The translations under genes and the position numbers were made by a program. 8,543 bases of DNA. Origin: Chloroflexota bacterium (lineage in GTDB: Bacteria > Chloroflexota > Anaerolineae > UBA1429). The notes beneath the pieces were generated by a model. That model made no database searches. It was given only the letters and a program-made list of their open reading frames with translations, and was not told the DNA's origin. Positions 1 to 6,373 of this stretch are shown piece by piece (the stretch's first letter is position 1; every line of letters begins with the position of its first letter). The stretch lies in the NCBI GenBank assembly GCA_014360745.1, contig JACIWY010000134.1, positions 1 to 8,543 of the forward strand. Direction: 5' to 3'.

Positions 1-45
1 CACGACGGAGAGCGGATACCCCTTCCCCTCGACATATTCGTACAT
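1..45 (-). CDS. Start of a divergent gene, truncated by the left edge (unidentified)
   Basis: Read on the minus strand, an ATG at 45-43 is followed by 15 open codons running off the window (MYEYVEGKGYPLSVV). A GGGAGG ribosome binding site lies at 60-55, nine bases before the ATG, which is why I chose this start. The frame stays open further upstream, giving alternative starts ATG at 66-64 and GTG at 120-118; that extension (residues such as KLGQDVDVEVLGK) also has protein-like composition. I do not recognise the family. Its position, divergent from the catabolic operon, would suit a regulator, but nothing visible shows that. The mirror plus-strand frame (open 1-210) is the competing reading and looks less protein-like. 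Confidence 0.35.
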   Translation of the reverse strand, partial: MYEYVEGKGYPLSVV

Positions 46-212
46 TCTATTTTGCCTCCCTGTCATTTTGCCCAAAACCTCGACATCCACATCTTGGCCG
101 AGCTTTTGGAAAGTATGCACCGGCCATGCTTGTCAGCCGGCGCCGCATCCGTTACACGGGGCATTTTAGCGCGCCCACCCTTTGTAGGCAACCATGGTCA
201 TCCCGGCTGAGG

Positions 213-241
213 CCTCCCGCAGGTTCTCAATCTGCGGGAGG
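213..241. repeat. Palindromic repeat, copy 1
   Basis: The arms CCTCCCGCAG (213-222) and CTGCGGGAGG (232-241) pair perfectly over 10 bp around a 9-base loop. The core (216-238) closely matches the palindrome at 6059-6082, so both belong to one dispersed intergenic family. No T-run follows, so it is not a classical intrinsic terminator. Its right arm ends two bases before the -35 box of the operon promoter, so it could act as an operator, a REP-like element or a transcript boundary. Confidence 0.8.
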
Positions 242-242
242 T

Positions 243-272
243 TTGACAGCATCCGGAGAGTATGGGTATGAT
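243..272 (+). promoter_or_regulatory. Predicted sigma70-type promoter for the catabolic operon
   Basis: A perfect -35 hexamer TTGACA (243-248) is separated by 18 bases from TATGAT (267-272), one mismatch from the -10 consensus. Transcription would start near 279-281, giving a leader of about 25 bases that contains the GGGAGG ribosome binding site of the first gene. Spacing and position both fit. The -35 box directly follows the palindrome at 213-241, so a protein bound there would probably affect polymerase access. Confidence 0.65.
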
Positions 273-304
273 AAAATTCATCCGCGAATCTGGGAGGAAC
301 TTGT

Positions 305-1048
305 ATGCAAATCGATCTCAGCGGCAAGAACGCTCTCGTAACCGGTGGTGCGTCGGGCATCGGCAGAGAGTGCGCCCTGGTTCTAGGGCAGGCCGGCGCG
401 CGTGTGGCCATCGTGGATATCAACCTTGAAGGGGCTCAGGCGACCGCTGCAGCGCTGGCGGGCGGCCTGGCCATCCATTGCGACTTGGGGAACCCCGACA
501 GCATCTATGCCATGCGCGATAGGGTCATGGCCGAGATGGGCGGGGTGGATATCCTGATCAACAACGCCGGCATCATCTCCTACCGGCAGGGGATAAAAGC
601 CGTCACGCTGGAGGAATGGGACTTGGTCATCGACGTGAATTTGCGCGGCGCCTTTCTCATTTGCCGCGAGTTCATCGACCAGATGAAGGCCCGAGGCTGG
701 GGCAAGATCGTCAACTTTTCCTCGATGGCCGCGCGCGTCGGCGGCATCGAGGCCGGCTTGCACTATTCGGTCTCCAAGGCCGGGCTGATCGGCCTGACGC
801 GCACGCTGGCCAGAGAAGCCGGCCCTCACGGCATCTGCGTCACCGCGGTCGCGCCGGGCATCATCGCCACCGAGCCGGTCAAAAGGCAGATCGCCGGCCA
901 TGAAAGCGCCTATATCAATAGCATCCCTCTGCGCAGGTTGGGCGAGCCGCGTGACGTGGCCAACGTCGTCCTTTTCCTTGCCTCGCCCCTTTCCGATTAT
1001 GTGACCGGCATTGTGGTGGACATTAACGGCGGAATGTACATGGGGTGA
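305..1048 (+). CDS. SDR-family NAD(P)-dependent oxidoreductase
   Basis: This is a classical short-chain dehydrogenase/reductase of 247 residues, the usual length. The cofactor motif TGGASGIG is at residues 13-20 and NNAG at 86-89. The active site is complete: N112, S140 and Y154-x-x-x-K158. D38 at the end of the second beta strand favours NAD(H) over NADP(H). The later PG segment and the C-terminal DINGG segment are also typical. It is a soluble enzyme that should oxidise a secondary alcohol or reduce a ketone; the substrate (sugar, polyol or hydroxy acid) cannot be read from the sequence. The ATG at 305 is supported by GGAGG at 293-297, seven bases upstream. It is the first gene after the promoter at 243-272, and the next gene begins only six bases after its stop, so co-transcription is likely. 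Confidence 0.95.
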   Translation: MQIDLSGKNALVTGGASGIGRECALVLGQAGARVAIVDINLEGAQATAAALAGGLAIHCDLGNPDSIYAMRDRVMAEMGGVDILINNAGIISYRQGIKAVTLEEWDLVIDVNLRGAFLICREFIDQMKARGWGKIVNFSSMAARVGGIEAGLHYSVSKAGLIGLTRTLAREAGPHGICVTAVAPGIIATEPVKRQIAGHESAYINSIPLRRLGEPRDVANVVLFLASPLSDYVTGIVVDINGGMYMG

Positions 1049-1054
1049 GCATTG

Positions 1055-2107
1055 ATGAACGAATTGCCCAAGACAACCCAACTGGTGCCAAGCGACAAGC
1101 TTTTTGCCTTTGTGGAAAACGTCCTCACTGCGGTGGGCGTGCCCCGTGACGATGCGCATATCGTGGCTGATTGCTTGCTCACCGCCAACCTTTCCGGTAT
1201 CGATTCTCATGGCGTGGTTCGGCTGGCGCACTATGTTCGGCGGCTGCAGAACGGCACGATCAAGGCCAAAGCGAACCCAACCTTTGAACGACGTGCCCCC
1301 TCTTTGGGCATCATGGACGGCGACGACGGCCTGGGCCATGTGGTGACCTACAAGGCCTGTAGCGAGGCGATCAAGATGGCTCGCGAGAGCGGCGCGGCCA
1401 TCATTACGGTGAAAAATTCGAGCCATTTTGGCATGACCGGCTATTACATTCTGCGTCTGGTATCCGAAGGCTTGATCGGCATGATGATGACCGATACCGA
1501 CGCCTTTCTCATTCCCTTCGGTTCGCGCAAGCCCTTCTTTGGCACTAACCCCATCGCTTTTGGCTTTCCCACCGACGGCATCCCTGTCGTCCTGGACATG
1601 GCCACGACCTCCGTGCCCTATGGCAAGTTGGCGTTAGCCATTGCCGAGGGCAAGCCCATCCCACCGGATTGGGGCCTCGACGCCAACGGCGAGCCCACCA
1701 CCGACCCTAAAGCGGTGGTGGGGCTACATCCCATCGCCGGGCCCAAAGGCAGCGGCCTGGCCATGGTCATCGATATCCTGTGTAGCATCCTTTCCGGCAT
1801 GCCCTGGGGCCCGCACATCAACAAGATGTACACCGAGCTGGATCAGCGACGGCAGTTGGGCCACTTTATCATGGCCTTTGATGTCGAGCCGTTGATGCCG
1901 TTGGCGACGTTCAAACAGCGCCTGGGCGAGATGCTCAAGGAGTTCGGCGAACTACCCCCGGCGAAGGGCTTCGACAAGGTTTACTATCCCGGCGAGATCG
2001 AGGGGCTGCGCCGCCAGCAGCGCGCCAAGGAGGGCATCCCTATCGACCCCGGGCTTTATCAGGAGTTGGCCGAGCTGGGCCAACGTTTTCAGGTGCCTTT
2101 CCCATGA
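1055..2107 (+). CDS. Ldh family oxidoreductase (malate/L-lactate dehydrogenase, AllD/YlbC/ComC type)
   Basis: This 350-residue protein belongs to the Ldh_2 family, a fold distinct from classical lactate and malate dehydrogenases. Members oxidise (S)-2-hydroxy acids or reduce 2-oxo acids with NAD(P)H. Family signatures are GIDSHGVVRL (H52), SSHFG (122-126, H124), the GTNPIAFGFP block, a PTTDP turn, and a KGSGLAMVIDIL helix where relatives usually have KGYGLA. Length is normal. Known members act on malate, L-lactate, ureidoglycolate, sulfolactate and 2,3-diketogulonate, and I cannot choose among them. A TTG at 1052 is an alternative start directly before the ATG at 1055; I prefer the ATG because the GGTGAG site then sits five bases upstream. 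Its expected product, a 2-oxo acid, is the kind of substrate used by the E1 enzyme encoded further along the operon. Confidence 0.93.
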   Translation: MNELPKTTQLVPSDKLFAFVENVLTAVGVPRDDAHIVADCLLTANLSGIDSHGVVRLAHYVRRLQNGTIKAKANPTFERRAPSLGIMDGDDGLGHVVTYKACSEAIKMARESGAAIITVKNSSHFGMTGYYILRLVSEGLIGMMMTDTDAFLIPFGSRKPFFGTNPIAFGFPTDGIPVVLDMATTSVPYGKLALAIAEGKPIPPDWGLDANGEPTTDPKAVVGLHPIAGPKGSGLAMVIDILCSILSGMPWGPHINKMYTELDQRRQLGHFIMAFDVEPLMPLATFKQRLGEMLKEFGELPPAKGFDKVYYPGEIEGLRRQQRAKEGIPIDPGLYQELAELGQRFQVPFP

Positions 2108-2112
2108 GTCAA

Positions 2113-2156
2113 AGGATGCCGTTTTGTCGTCCATTCCAGCGATAAAACGGCATCCT
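2113..2156. other. Strong intercistronic hairpin after the Ldh gene
   Basis: The arms AGGATGCCGTTTT (2113-2125) and AAAACGGCATCCT (2144-2156) are perfect 13-bp complements. The stem extends by a G-U pair and three more pairs (2127-2129 with 2140-2142), closing a 10-base loop. It starts five bases after the stop at 2107. No T-tract follows the right arm, so read-through into the next gene is plausible. A role as an mRNA stability or processing element, or a partial terminator that sets expression ratios, is inference. Confidence 0.8.
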
Positions 2157-2186
2157 GCCCTTGCGCGCGCATCATAAGGAGTCCAC

Positions 2187-3230
2187 ATGAGAGCATTGGT
2201 CAAGTACGCACCCGGTGAAGGCCACGTCGAGATCCGCGATATGCCGGTACGCCAGCCGGAAGACGACGAGTTGTTGATCAAGGTCAAGTACTGCGGCATC
2301 TGCGGCACCGACTTGCATATTTACGCCGACGAGTTTCCTAACACGCCGCCGATCATTATGGGCCATGAATATTGCGGCACGGTGGAAAAGGTGGGGCGGG
2401 CGGTGGCCGGGGAATGGACCGTCGGCGAGCGCGTGGTGGGCGAGCTACATACCGGCGCTTGCGGCGTGTGTCACCTCTGCCGCGCGGGCAAACCCCATAT
2501 CTGCGACCAGAAGCTGGCCCTGGGCAGCAAGTACCACGGCGCCTTTGCCGAGTACCTCACCATCCCCGCCTGGTTGGCGCATCACTTGCCCGAGGGCATT
2601 CCTTGGGAGGTGGCCGGCGTCACCGAGCCTTTCGCCATCACCACCCACTGCCTGGTGGAGCGGGGCGCGCTGGGCGCCGAGGAGACGGTGCTCATCACCG
2701 GCTCGGCCACCATGGGCCTCATGTCCACCATCTGGGTCAGCCGGCTGGGCATCCCCAACCTCGTCGTCGCCGGCACCGACATGGATGAGGCGCTGCGCTT
2801 TCCCCTGGCCCGTGAGCTGGGCGCAACCCATGTGGTGAATGTCCAAAAAGAAGACCTGGCCGGGGTAGTCATGGAGGTCAGCGAAGGGCGCGGCGCCGAT
2901 GCCTGGATCGAGTGTTCCGGCTCGCCGGCGGCGATCCGCAGCGGGCTGCGCTTGGTGAAAAAGACGGGCAAGGCCGTGCTCATCGGCCTGGTGGGCCCGG
3001 AGACGATCCCGATCCCTTGGAACGATCTGCTCTACAAAGAGCTGGACCTGGTCGGCTGCTTCAGTTCGCCGCCCAGCAGTTGGCAAAAGGCTTTGGCCGT
3101 CGAGCGTGAGGAGGCGCCCAAGCTGCGCAAACTGGTCACCCGGATTATCCCCCTGGATAACTGGGAGGAGGGCTTTGCCATGATGCGCCGGGGCGAGGCG
3201 ATCAAGATTCTGGTGGATATGGAGGCCTAG
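2187..3230 (+). CDS. Zinc-dependent medium-chain alcohol dehydrogenase
   Basis: This 347-residue MDR-superfamily enzyme resembles threonine, sorbitol and idonate dehydrogenases. The N-terminal GroES-like domain carries catalytic zinc ligands C39 (GICGTD), H60 and E61 (GHE) and probably E147 (TEP). The structural zinc lobe is intact: C92, C95, C98 and C106. The Rossmann domain begins near 165, and D198 at the end of its second strand favours NAD. The glycine-rich turn reads G172-S-A-T-M-G177, so the usual middle glycine is alanine, a tolerable but uncommon change. It should oxidise a secondary alcohol or polyol; the exact substrate is unknown. AAGGAG at 2176-2181 precedes the ATG by five bases. 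A 79-base gap with a hairpin separates it from the Ldh gene, while the next gene starts on the base after its TAG stop. Confidence 0.95.
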   Translation: MRALVKYAPGEGHVEIRDMPVRQPEDDELLIKVKYCGICGTDLHIYADEFPNTPPIIMGHEYCGTVEKVGRAVAGEWTVGERVVGELHTGACGVCHLCRAGKPHICDQKLALGSKYHGAFAEYLTIPAWLAHHLPEGIPWEVAGVTEPFAITTHCLVERGALGAEETVLITGSATMGLMSTIWVSRLGIPNLVVAGTDMDEALRFPLARELGATHVVNVQKEDLAGVVMEVSEGRGADAWIECSGSPAAIRSGLRLVKKTGKAVLIGLVGPETIPIPWNDLLYKELDLVGCFSSPPSSWQKALAVEREEAPKLRKLVTRIIPLDNWEEGFAMMRRGEAIKILVDMEA

Positions 3231-3671
3231 ATGATCAAGAGGGCGGATCACGTCGCCATGAGCGTCAAGGATTTGGACAAGTGCATCGCCTTTTACCGCG
3301 ATGTCATCGGCATGGAAAAGGTGTTTGACCGCGTCTTTGAGGAGGGCATGGCCAAGCTCATCGGCGTGCCGGGCACCAAGGTGCGCATCGTGCACATGAA
3401 GCTGAACGACTCGGTGATCGAGCTGTTTCATTACCAATATCCGCCGGGGCGCGAGCCTCGGCCCGATCGATCGCAGAGCGATTTCGGCCTGACGCACATC
3501 GGCTTTCTCGTCGAGGACTTTTGGGGCACCTATCGGCATTTGCTGGATCACGGCGTCAAGTTTTTGGCCGATCCCGTCGAAATACGGCCCGGCGTCACGG
3601 TAGCCTATTTCCATGGGGCAGAGTACGAGGTCTGCGAGATCCGCGAGATCATTCCCCAGCCTCAAAGCTAA
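3231..3671 (+). CDS. VOC-family metalloprotein (glyoxalase/bleomycin-resistance/dioxygenase fold)
   Basis: This is a small protein of 146 residues with two beta-alpha-beta-beta-beta modules (about 4-70 and 86-140). The expected two-His two-Glu metal site is visible: H7 (DHVAMSV), E64 (VIELF), H89 (THIGF) and E136 (CEIRE). The family includes glyoxalase I, methylmalonyl-CoA epimerase and extradiol dioxygenases. The length and N-terminus suit a lyase or epimerase, but no motif decides. Its start directly abuts the stop of the alcohol dehydrogenase gene, and its GGAGG site (3221-3225) lies inside that gene, so translation is probably coupled. In this pathway it could isomerise an intermediate or remove a reactive 2-oxoaldehyde; both are inference. 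Confidence 0.9.
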   Translation: MIKRADHVAMSVKDLDKCIAFYRDVIGMEKVFDRVFEEGMAKLIGVPGTKVRIVHMKLNDSVIELFHYQYPPGREPRPDRSQSDFGLTHIGFLVEDFWGTYRHLLDHGVKFLADPVEIRPGVTVAYFHGAEYEVCEIREIIPQPQS

Positions 3672-3676
3672 CCCGT

Positions 3677-3735
3677 ATGTGGAATGCTGAAGCCGGCTTC
3701 CGGAAGCTCCGCTTCAGCAGCCCATATTCCGACAT
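3677..3735. repeat. Nested palindromes between the VOC and E1 genes
   Basis: Three levels of inverted symmetry are visible. The outer arms are ATGTGGAAT (3677-3685) and ATTCCGACAT (3726-3735, one extra base). The middle arms GCTGAAGC (3686-3693) and GCTTCAGC (3711-3718) are perfect. At the centre is the self-complementary GCTTCCGGAAGC (3696-3707). The element fills most of the 98-base gap and ends before the ribosome binding region of the E1 gene. There is no T-run. It may stabilise or process the transcript, or be a dispersed repeat unrelated to the CCCGCAGGTT family. Confidence 0.75.
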
Positions 3736-3769
3736 GGGGATCTTTCATCTATAGGAAGCGAGGTTCGTC

Positions 3770-5950
3770 ATGAGCGAGTTGATCGAGGCTACAGCCCCGG
3801 CCAAATGCTATCGCCTGCAAGTATCAGATACCGACCTGGATGCGGTAGAGCGCGACGACTTGATACGCCTGTTGTTTTTGCTCTATCTCATCCGTGATTT
3901 TGAGGACAAGGTGCTCGACTTTAAGGATGCCGAGCTGGTCCACGGGCCCGCCCATACCAGCCAAGGCCAGGAAGCCGTAGCCGCCGGCGTGGCCGTGGCT
4001 TTGCGTAAAGGGGACATGATCTCCTCGACTCACCGTGCCCATGGGCATTTTTTGTCCAAGGCGTTCATGTATTATGCGCCGGATAACTATCGCCCCCTGT
4101 CCGACCCGGTGACGCCGGCCATGGAAGAGGCGGTGAATCGCACCTTGGCCGAGATCATGGGCCTAAAGGCGGGATGGTGCGGCGGGCGTGGCGGGTCGAT
4201 GCACCTCTACGACGCGACCTCGGGCAACTTGGGCAGCAACGCCATCGTCGGGGGCGGCATCCCCATCGCCACCGGGGCCGCTTGGGCCCAACGTCTGCAG
4301 AACAAGGACAACGTGGTGGTCTCTTTCTTTGGCGATGGCGCCATCAACCAGGGTTGCTTCCATGAGGTGGCCAACATGGCTGCCCTCTGGAAGTGCCCGA
4401 TCCTCTACCTGGTGGAGAACAACCTCTACGCCGTGGGCACCAGAGCCGATGAGGCCTCTTATGTGAGCGACCTGGCCAAACGCACGTTGGGCTACGGCTT
4501 TGACAGCATGATCGTCGATGGAATGGACCCCTTGGCGGTGTATATTGCCGTGCGCGATGTGGTCAAAGGGATGCGCGCTAACCCATTCCCTTTCCTCATT
4601 GAAGCCAAGACTTATCGTCACCATCATCACGCCGGCCGGCTCAAGGGCAGCGCCTTTGGCTATCGGGGCCGGGAGGAAGAGGCGGAATGGCTCGAGCGAG
4701 ATCCCCTCGTGCGCTTTCCCGAGCGCCTGCTGCGGCACGGCCTACTCAGCGAGGCGGAGAACGAGCGTTTGCTCGACCTGGCGGCGAAACTCATCGCCGG
4801 GGCGGTGGATTTTTGCACGGAGGAAAAAGACGGCAAGCGGTACATCCCGGCGGACAAATGGCCTGATCCCGAATCGGCGACGCGCGACGTCCGTTGCCCG
4901 GTTTCGTTTGCAGACGTGCGCTTTAAGGAACGCGAGGATTTTGCCGGCGCCGAGATGAAAAAAATGACCTACGTCGAGGCCATCGCGGGGGTCACCCTGC
5001 GCGCTATGCAACGTGATGAACGCGTCATCGTCTTGGGCGAGGAGGTAGCCAATCTGCGCGGCGGCGCCTATCAGGCTACGCGGGGCATCAAGGAGGTCTT
5101 CCCCGATCGTTTGTTTAACACCCCCATCTCCGAGACCGGCTTTGTGGGCATGTCGGGCGGGCTGGCTTCGGTGGGGATGCGCCCTGTCACCGAGATCATG
5201 TTCCCCGATTTCGCCTTGATGTCATCGGATCAGCTTTTTAACCAGATCGGCAAGCTACGGCACATGTACGGCGGGCAGGTGTGCTTCCCGGTGGTGTTGC
5301 GCACCCGCATGGCCATGGGCTATGGCTACGGCGGGCAACACTCGATGGATCCCAGCGGCGTGTTCGGCCTCTTTTCCGGTTGGCGCGTCATCGCCCCGTC
5401 CAACGCCTTTGACTATATCGGCTTGTTCAATACCGCCATGCGTTTCCAAGATCCGGTGCTGATGCTCGAACACGGCTTGCTCTACGCCGAAGAGGACCTG
5501 GTGCCGGCGAACGACATGGACTATTTCGTCGCCTATGGCAAGGCCAAGGTGTTGCAAGAGGGCGACGACCTGACGGTGTTGACCTATTCCTACGGCGTGA
5601 CGCTCTGCCGCCAGGCGCTGGAGCGCGCCCAGGCAGAGGGGGTCAGCATCGAGCTGATCGACCTGCGCACCCTGGATTACACCGGCATGGACTATGAGGC
5701 CATCGGCCGTTCGATCCAAAAGACCGGGGCGGTGCTGGTGGTCAACCAGGCAGCGCGCAGCCTTTCCATCGGCGCGCGCATCGCCGAAGAAGTGCAGCGA
5801 CGCTTCTTTGACTATATGGACACGCCGGTAGCCCAGGTAACAGCGCTTGACGTGCCGCTGCCGGTGTCTAAAAAGCTGGAGGAGGCGGTGTTGCCGTCGG
5901 TAGACAGGATCGCGGCGGCGATGGTTCGCGGGGGCAGACACCAATTCTAA
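3770..5950 (+). CDS. Fused thiamine-diphosphate dehydrogenase E1 (alpha-beta in one chain)
   Basis: This 726-residue protein joins two subunits that are usually separate. Residues about 30-345 form the E1-alpha domain, with the thiamine-diphosphate/magnesium motif GDG (188-190) ending in N217-N218. After a linker, M396 begins the E1-beta domain, whose first residues look like the start of a stand-alone subunit. It has the cofactor-activating glutamate E455 in TPISE, the active-site histidine H524 in GGQHS, and a transketolase C-terminal domain from about 600. The enzyme should decarboxylate a 2-oxo acid (pyruvate, a branched-chain 2-oxo acid or acetoin-type substrate) and pass the acyl group to a lipoyl E2, but no E2 or E3 is in the window. 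The alpha loop after TYR reads HHHHAG where many relatives have HGHS. A GAGG site (3760-3763) lies six bases before the ATG. It closes the operon. Confidence 0.95.
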   Translation: MSELIEATAPAKCYRLQVSDTDLDAVERDDLIRLLFLLYLIRDFEDKVLDFKDAELVHGPAHTSQGQEAVAAGVAVALRKGDMISSTHRAHGHFLSKAFMYYAPDNYRPLSDPVTPAMEEAVNRTLAEIMGLKAGWCGGRGGSMHLYDATSGNLGSNAIVGGGIPIATGAAWAQRLQNKDNVVVSFFGDGAINQGCFHEVANMAALWKCPILYLVENNLYAVGTRADEASYVSDLAKRTLGYGFDSMIVDGMDPLAVYIAVRDVVKGMRANPFPFLIEAKTYRHHHHAGRLKGSAFGYRGREEEAEWLERDPLVRFPERLLRHGLLSEAENERLLDLAAKLIAGAVDFCTEEKDGKRYIPADKWPDPESATRDVRCPVSFADVRFKEREDFAGAEMKKMTYVEAIAGVTLRAMQRDERVIVLGEEVANLRGGAYQATRGIKEVFPDRLFNTPISETGFVGMSGGLASVGMRPVTEIMFPDFALMSSDQLFNQIGKLRHMYGGQVCFPVVLRTRMAMGYGYGGQHSMDPSGVFGLFSGWRVIAPSNAFDYIGLFNTAMRFQDPVLMLEHGLLYAEEDLVPANDMDYFVAYGKAKVLQEGDDLTVLTYSYGVTLCRQALERAQAEGVSIELIDLRTLDYTGMDYEAIGRSIQKTGAVLVVNQAARSLSIGARIAEEVQRRFFDYMDTPVAQVTALDVPLPVSKKLEEAVLPSVDRIAAAMVRGGRHQF

Positions 5951-5952
5951 GC

Positions 5953-6001
5953 GGCGATTTCTCATCCACAAGAGCGCAACAGCGCCATCGTTCAAATCGC
6001 C
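5953..6001. other. Hairpin after the operon, possible transcript end
   Basis: The arms GGCGATTT (5953-5960) and AAATCGCC (5994-6001) are perfect complements and enclose a smaller hairpin, GCGC (5974-5977) with GCGC (5982-5985) around AACA. It begins two bases after the E1 stop codon. No T-tract follows, so it is at best a weak or factor-assisted terminator, or a 3' end protecting structure. The stretch 6002-6050 shows nothing else I can support. Confidence 0.45.
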
Positions 6002-6050
6002 TCTCGATCTCCCGTCGGGTGGCGGGGCAGGATGATCTAACGTTTCACAT

Positions 6051-6086
6051 ATCACCTTCCCGCAGGTTTCAAAACCTGCGGGTGAT
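6051..6086. repeat. Palindromic repeat, copy 2
   Basis: The arms CCCGCAGGTTT (6059-6069) and AAACCTGCGGG (6072-6082) are perfect 11-bp complements. The flanking ATCACC (6051-6056) can alternatively pair with GGTGAT (6081-6086). The core matches copy 1 at 216-238 closely (CCCGCAGGTT on the left, CTGCGGG on the right). One copy therefore lies on each side of the five-gene operon. Confidence 0.8.
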
Positions 6087-6111
6087 GTCCCTATACTCCT
6101 GTAAAACGGAC

Positions 6112-6180
6112 GGCGTGAGGTAGAATGGTTGTGCTGAGCAACCATCAATCCGCCCACAGGGCAGAAAGGAACCTCACGCC
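6112..6180 (+). promoter_or_regulatory. Structured leader enclosing the ribosome binding site of the 6181 ORF
   Basis: GGCGTGAGGT (6112-6121) is the perfect complement of ACCTCACGCC (6171-6180), and the right arm fills exactly the space between the AAAGGA site (6165-6170) and the ATG at 6181. Inside are a second hairpin, ATGGTTG (6125-6131) with CAACCAT (6139-6145), and a short one, GCCC (6152-6155) with GGGC (6159-6162), giving a multi-branched fold. If transcribed from upstream, the outer stem would bury the start region. IS10 and IS50 use such a device against read-through activation, so this could be the left end of an insertion element. A metabolite-sensing leader is less likely because I recognise no riboswitch consensus. 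Confidence 0.5.
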
Positions 6181-6369
6181 ATGGCAAGAATACCACCCAG
6201 CCAGAAGATCCGCCAGCGCATCGAGGCCCTGCTGGATCATGGCCTGGACGCTGAACCCGATGTTGATCTGGTCAACACCCTCGCGCGGTTGCCCGGACAG
6301 AAGGTTGACCCCTCCGAGTATCATGAATACTATGGCGCCCGCCAAACACGATCACAACCGAGCATGTAG
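6181..6369 (+). pseudogene. 62-codon ORF, possible N-terminal remnant of an IS256/mutator-type transposase
   Basis: The ORF has a clear AAAGGA site ten bases before its ATG and encodes 62 residues. The first 40 (with IRQRIEALLDHGLDAEPDVD) read as a charged helical segment. From memory this resembles N-termini of IS256-like transposases in Chloroflexota, where a short IR..IE.LL segment is followed by a LxRLGAQ..QEALE helix; here the match breaks off at LARLPGQKV and the ORF stops. No DDE catalytic region follows, so if the match is right it is a decayed fragment. It may instead be a genuine small leader ORF, because the amidohydrolase start lies four bases after its TAG stop. Confidence 0.35.
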
Positions 6370-6373
6370 TATT

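Noticed and set aside
1..210. Plus-strand frame open from the left edge to a TGA at 208-210, possible C-terminus of an upstream gene.
   Set aside because: Its composition (runs of Pro, His, Cys and Leu, and the tail after residue 40) looks non-coding, and the mirrored minus-strand frame has a good ribosome binding site and better composition. It cannot be fully excluded.
383..1426. Long minus-strand open frame across the SDR and Ldh genes.
   Set aside because: It is antisense to two clear enzyme genes and rich in His, Asp and Arg, typical of a shadow frame in GC-rich DNA.
2445..3665. 406-codon minus-strand open frame opposite the MDR and VOC genes.
   Set aside because: It spans two genes with intact zinc-site and metal-site motifs on the plus strand and shows no recognisable motif itself.
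6067..6097. Possible promoter for the right-hand genes: TTTCAA, 19 bases, TATACT.
   Set aside because: The -35 matches only half of the consensus, the spacer is long, and it lies inside the palindrome.
6112..6180. SAM or SAH riboswitch upstream of an MTA/SAH-deaminase-like gene.
   Set aside because: The metabolic fit is tempting, but none of the conserved riboswitch core sequences I know is visible, and the stem covers the small ORF's start rather than the deaminase's.
5255..6196. 313-codon minus-strand open frame opposite the E1-beta region.
   Set aside because: It is a shadow of the E1 reading frame with biased His/Arg/Gln composition.
6125..6373. N-terminal extension of the amidohydrolase from an ATG at 6125.
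   Set aside because: The added 83 residues do not look like protein, cross the structured leader and overlap the better-supported 62-codon ORF; the family's normal start is at 6374.
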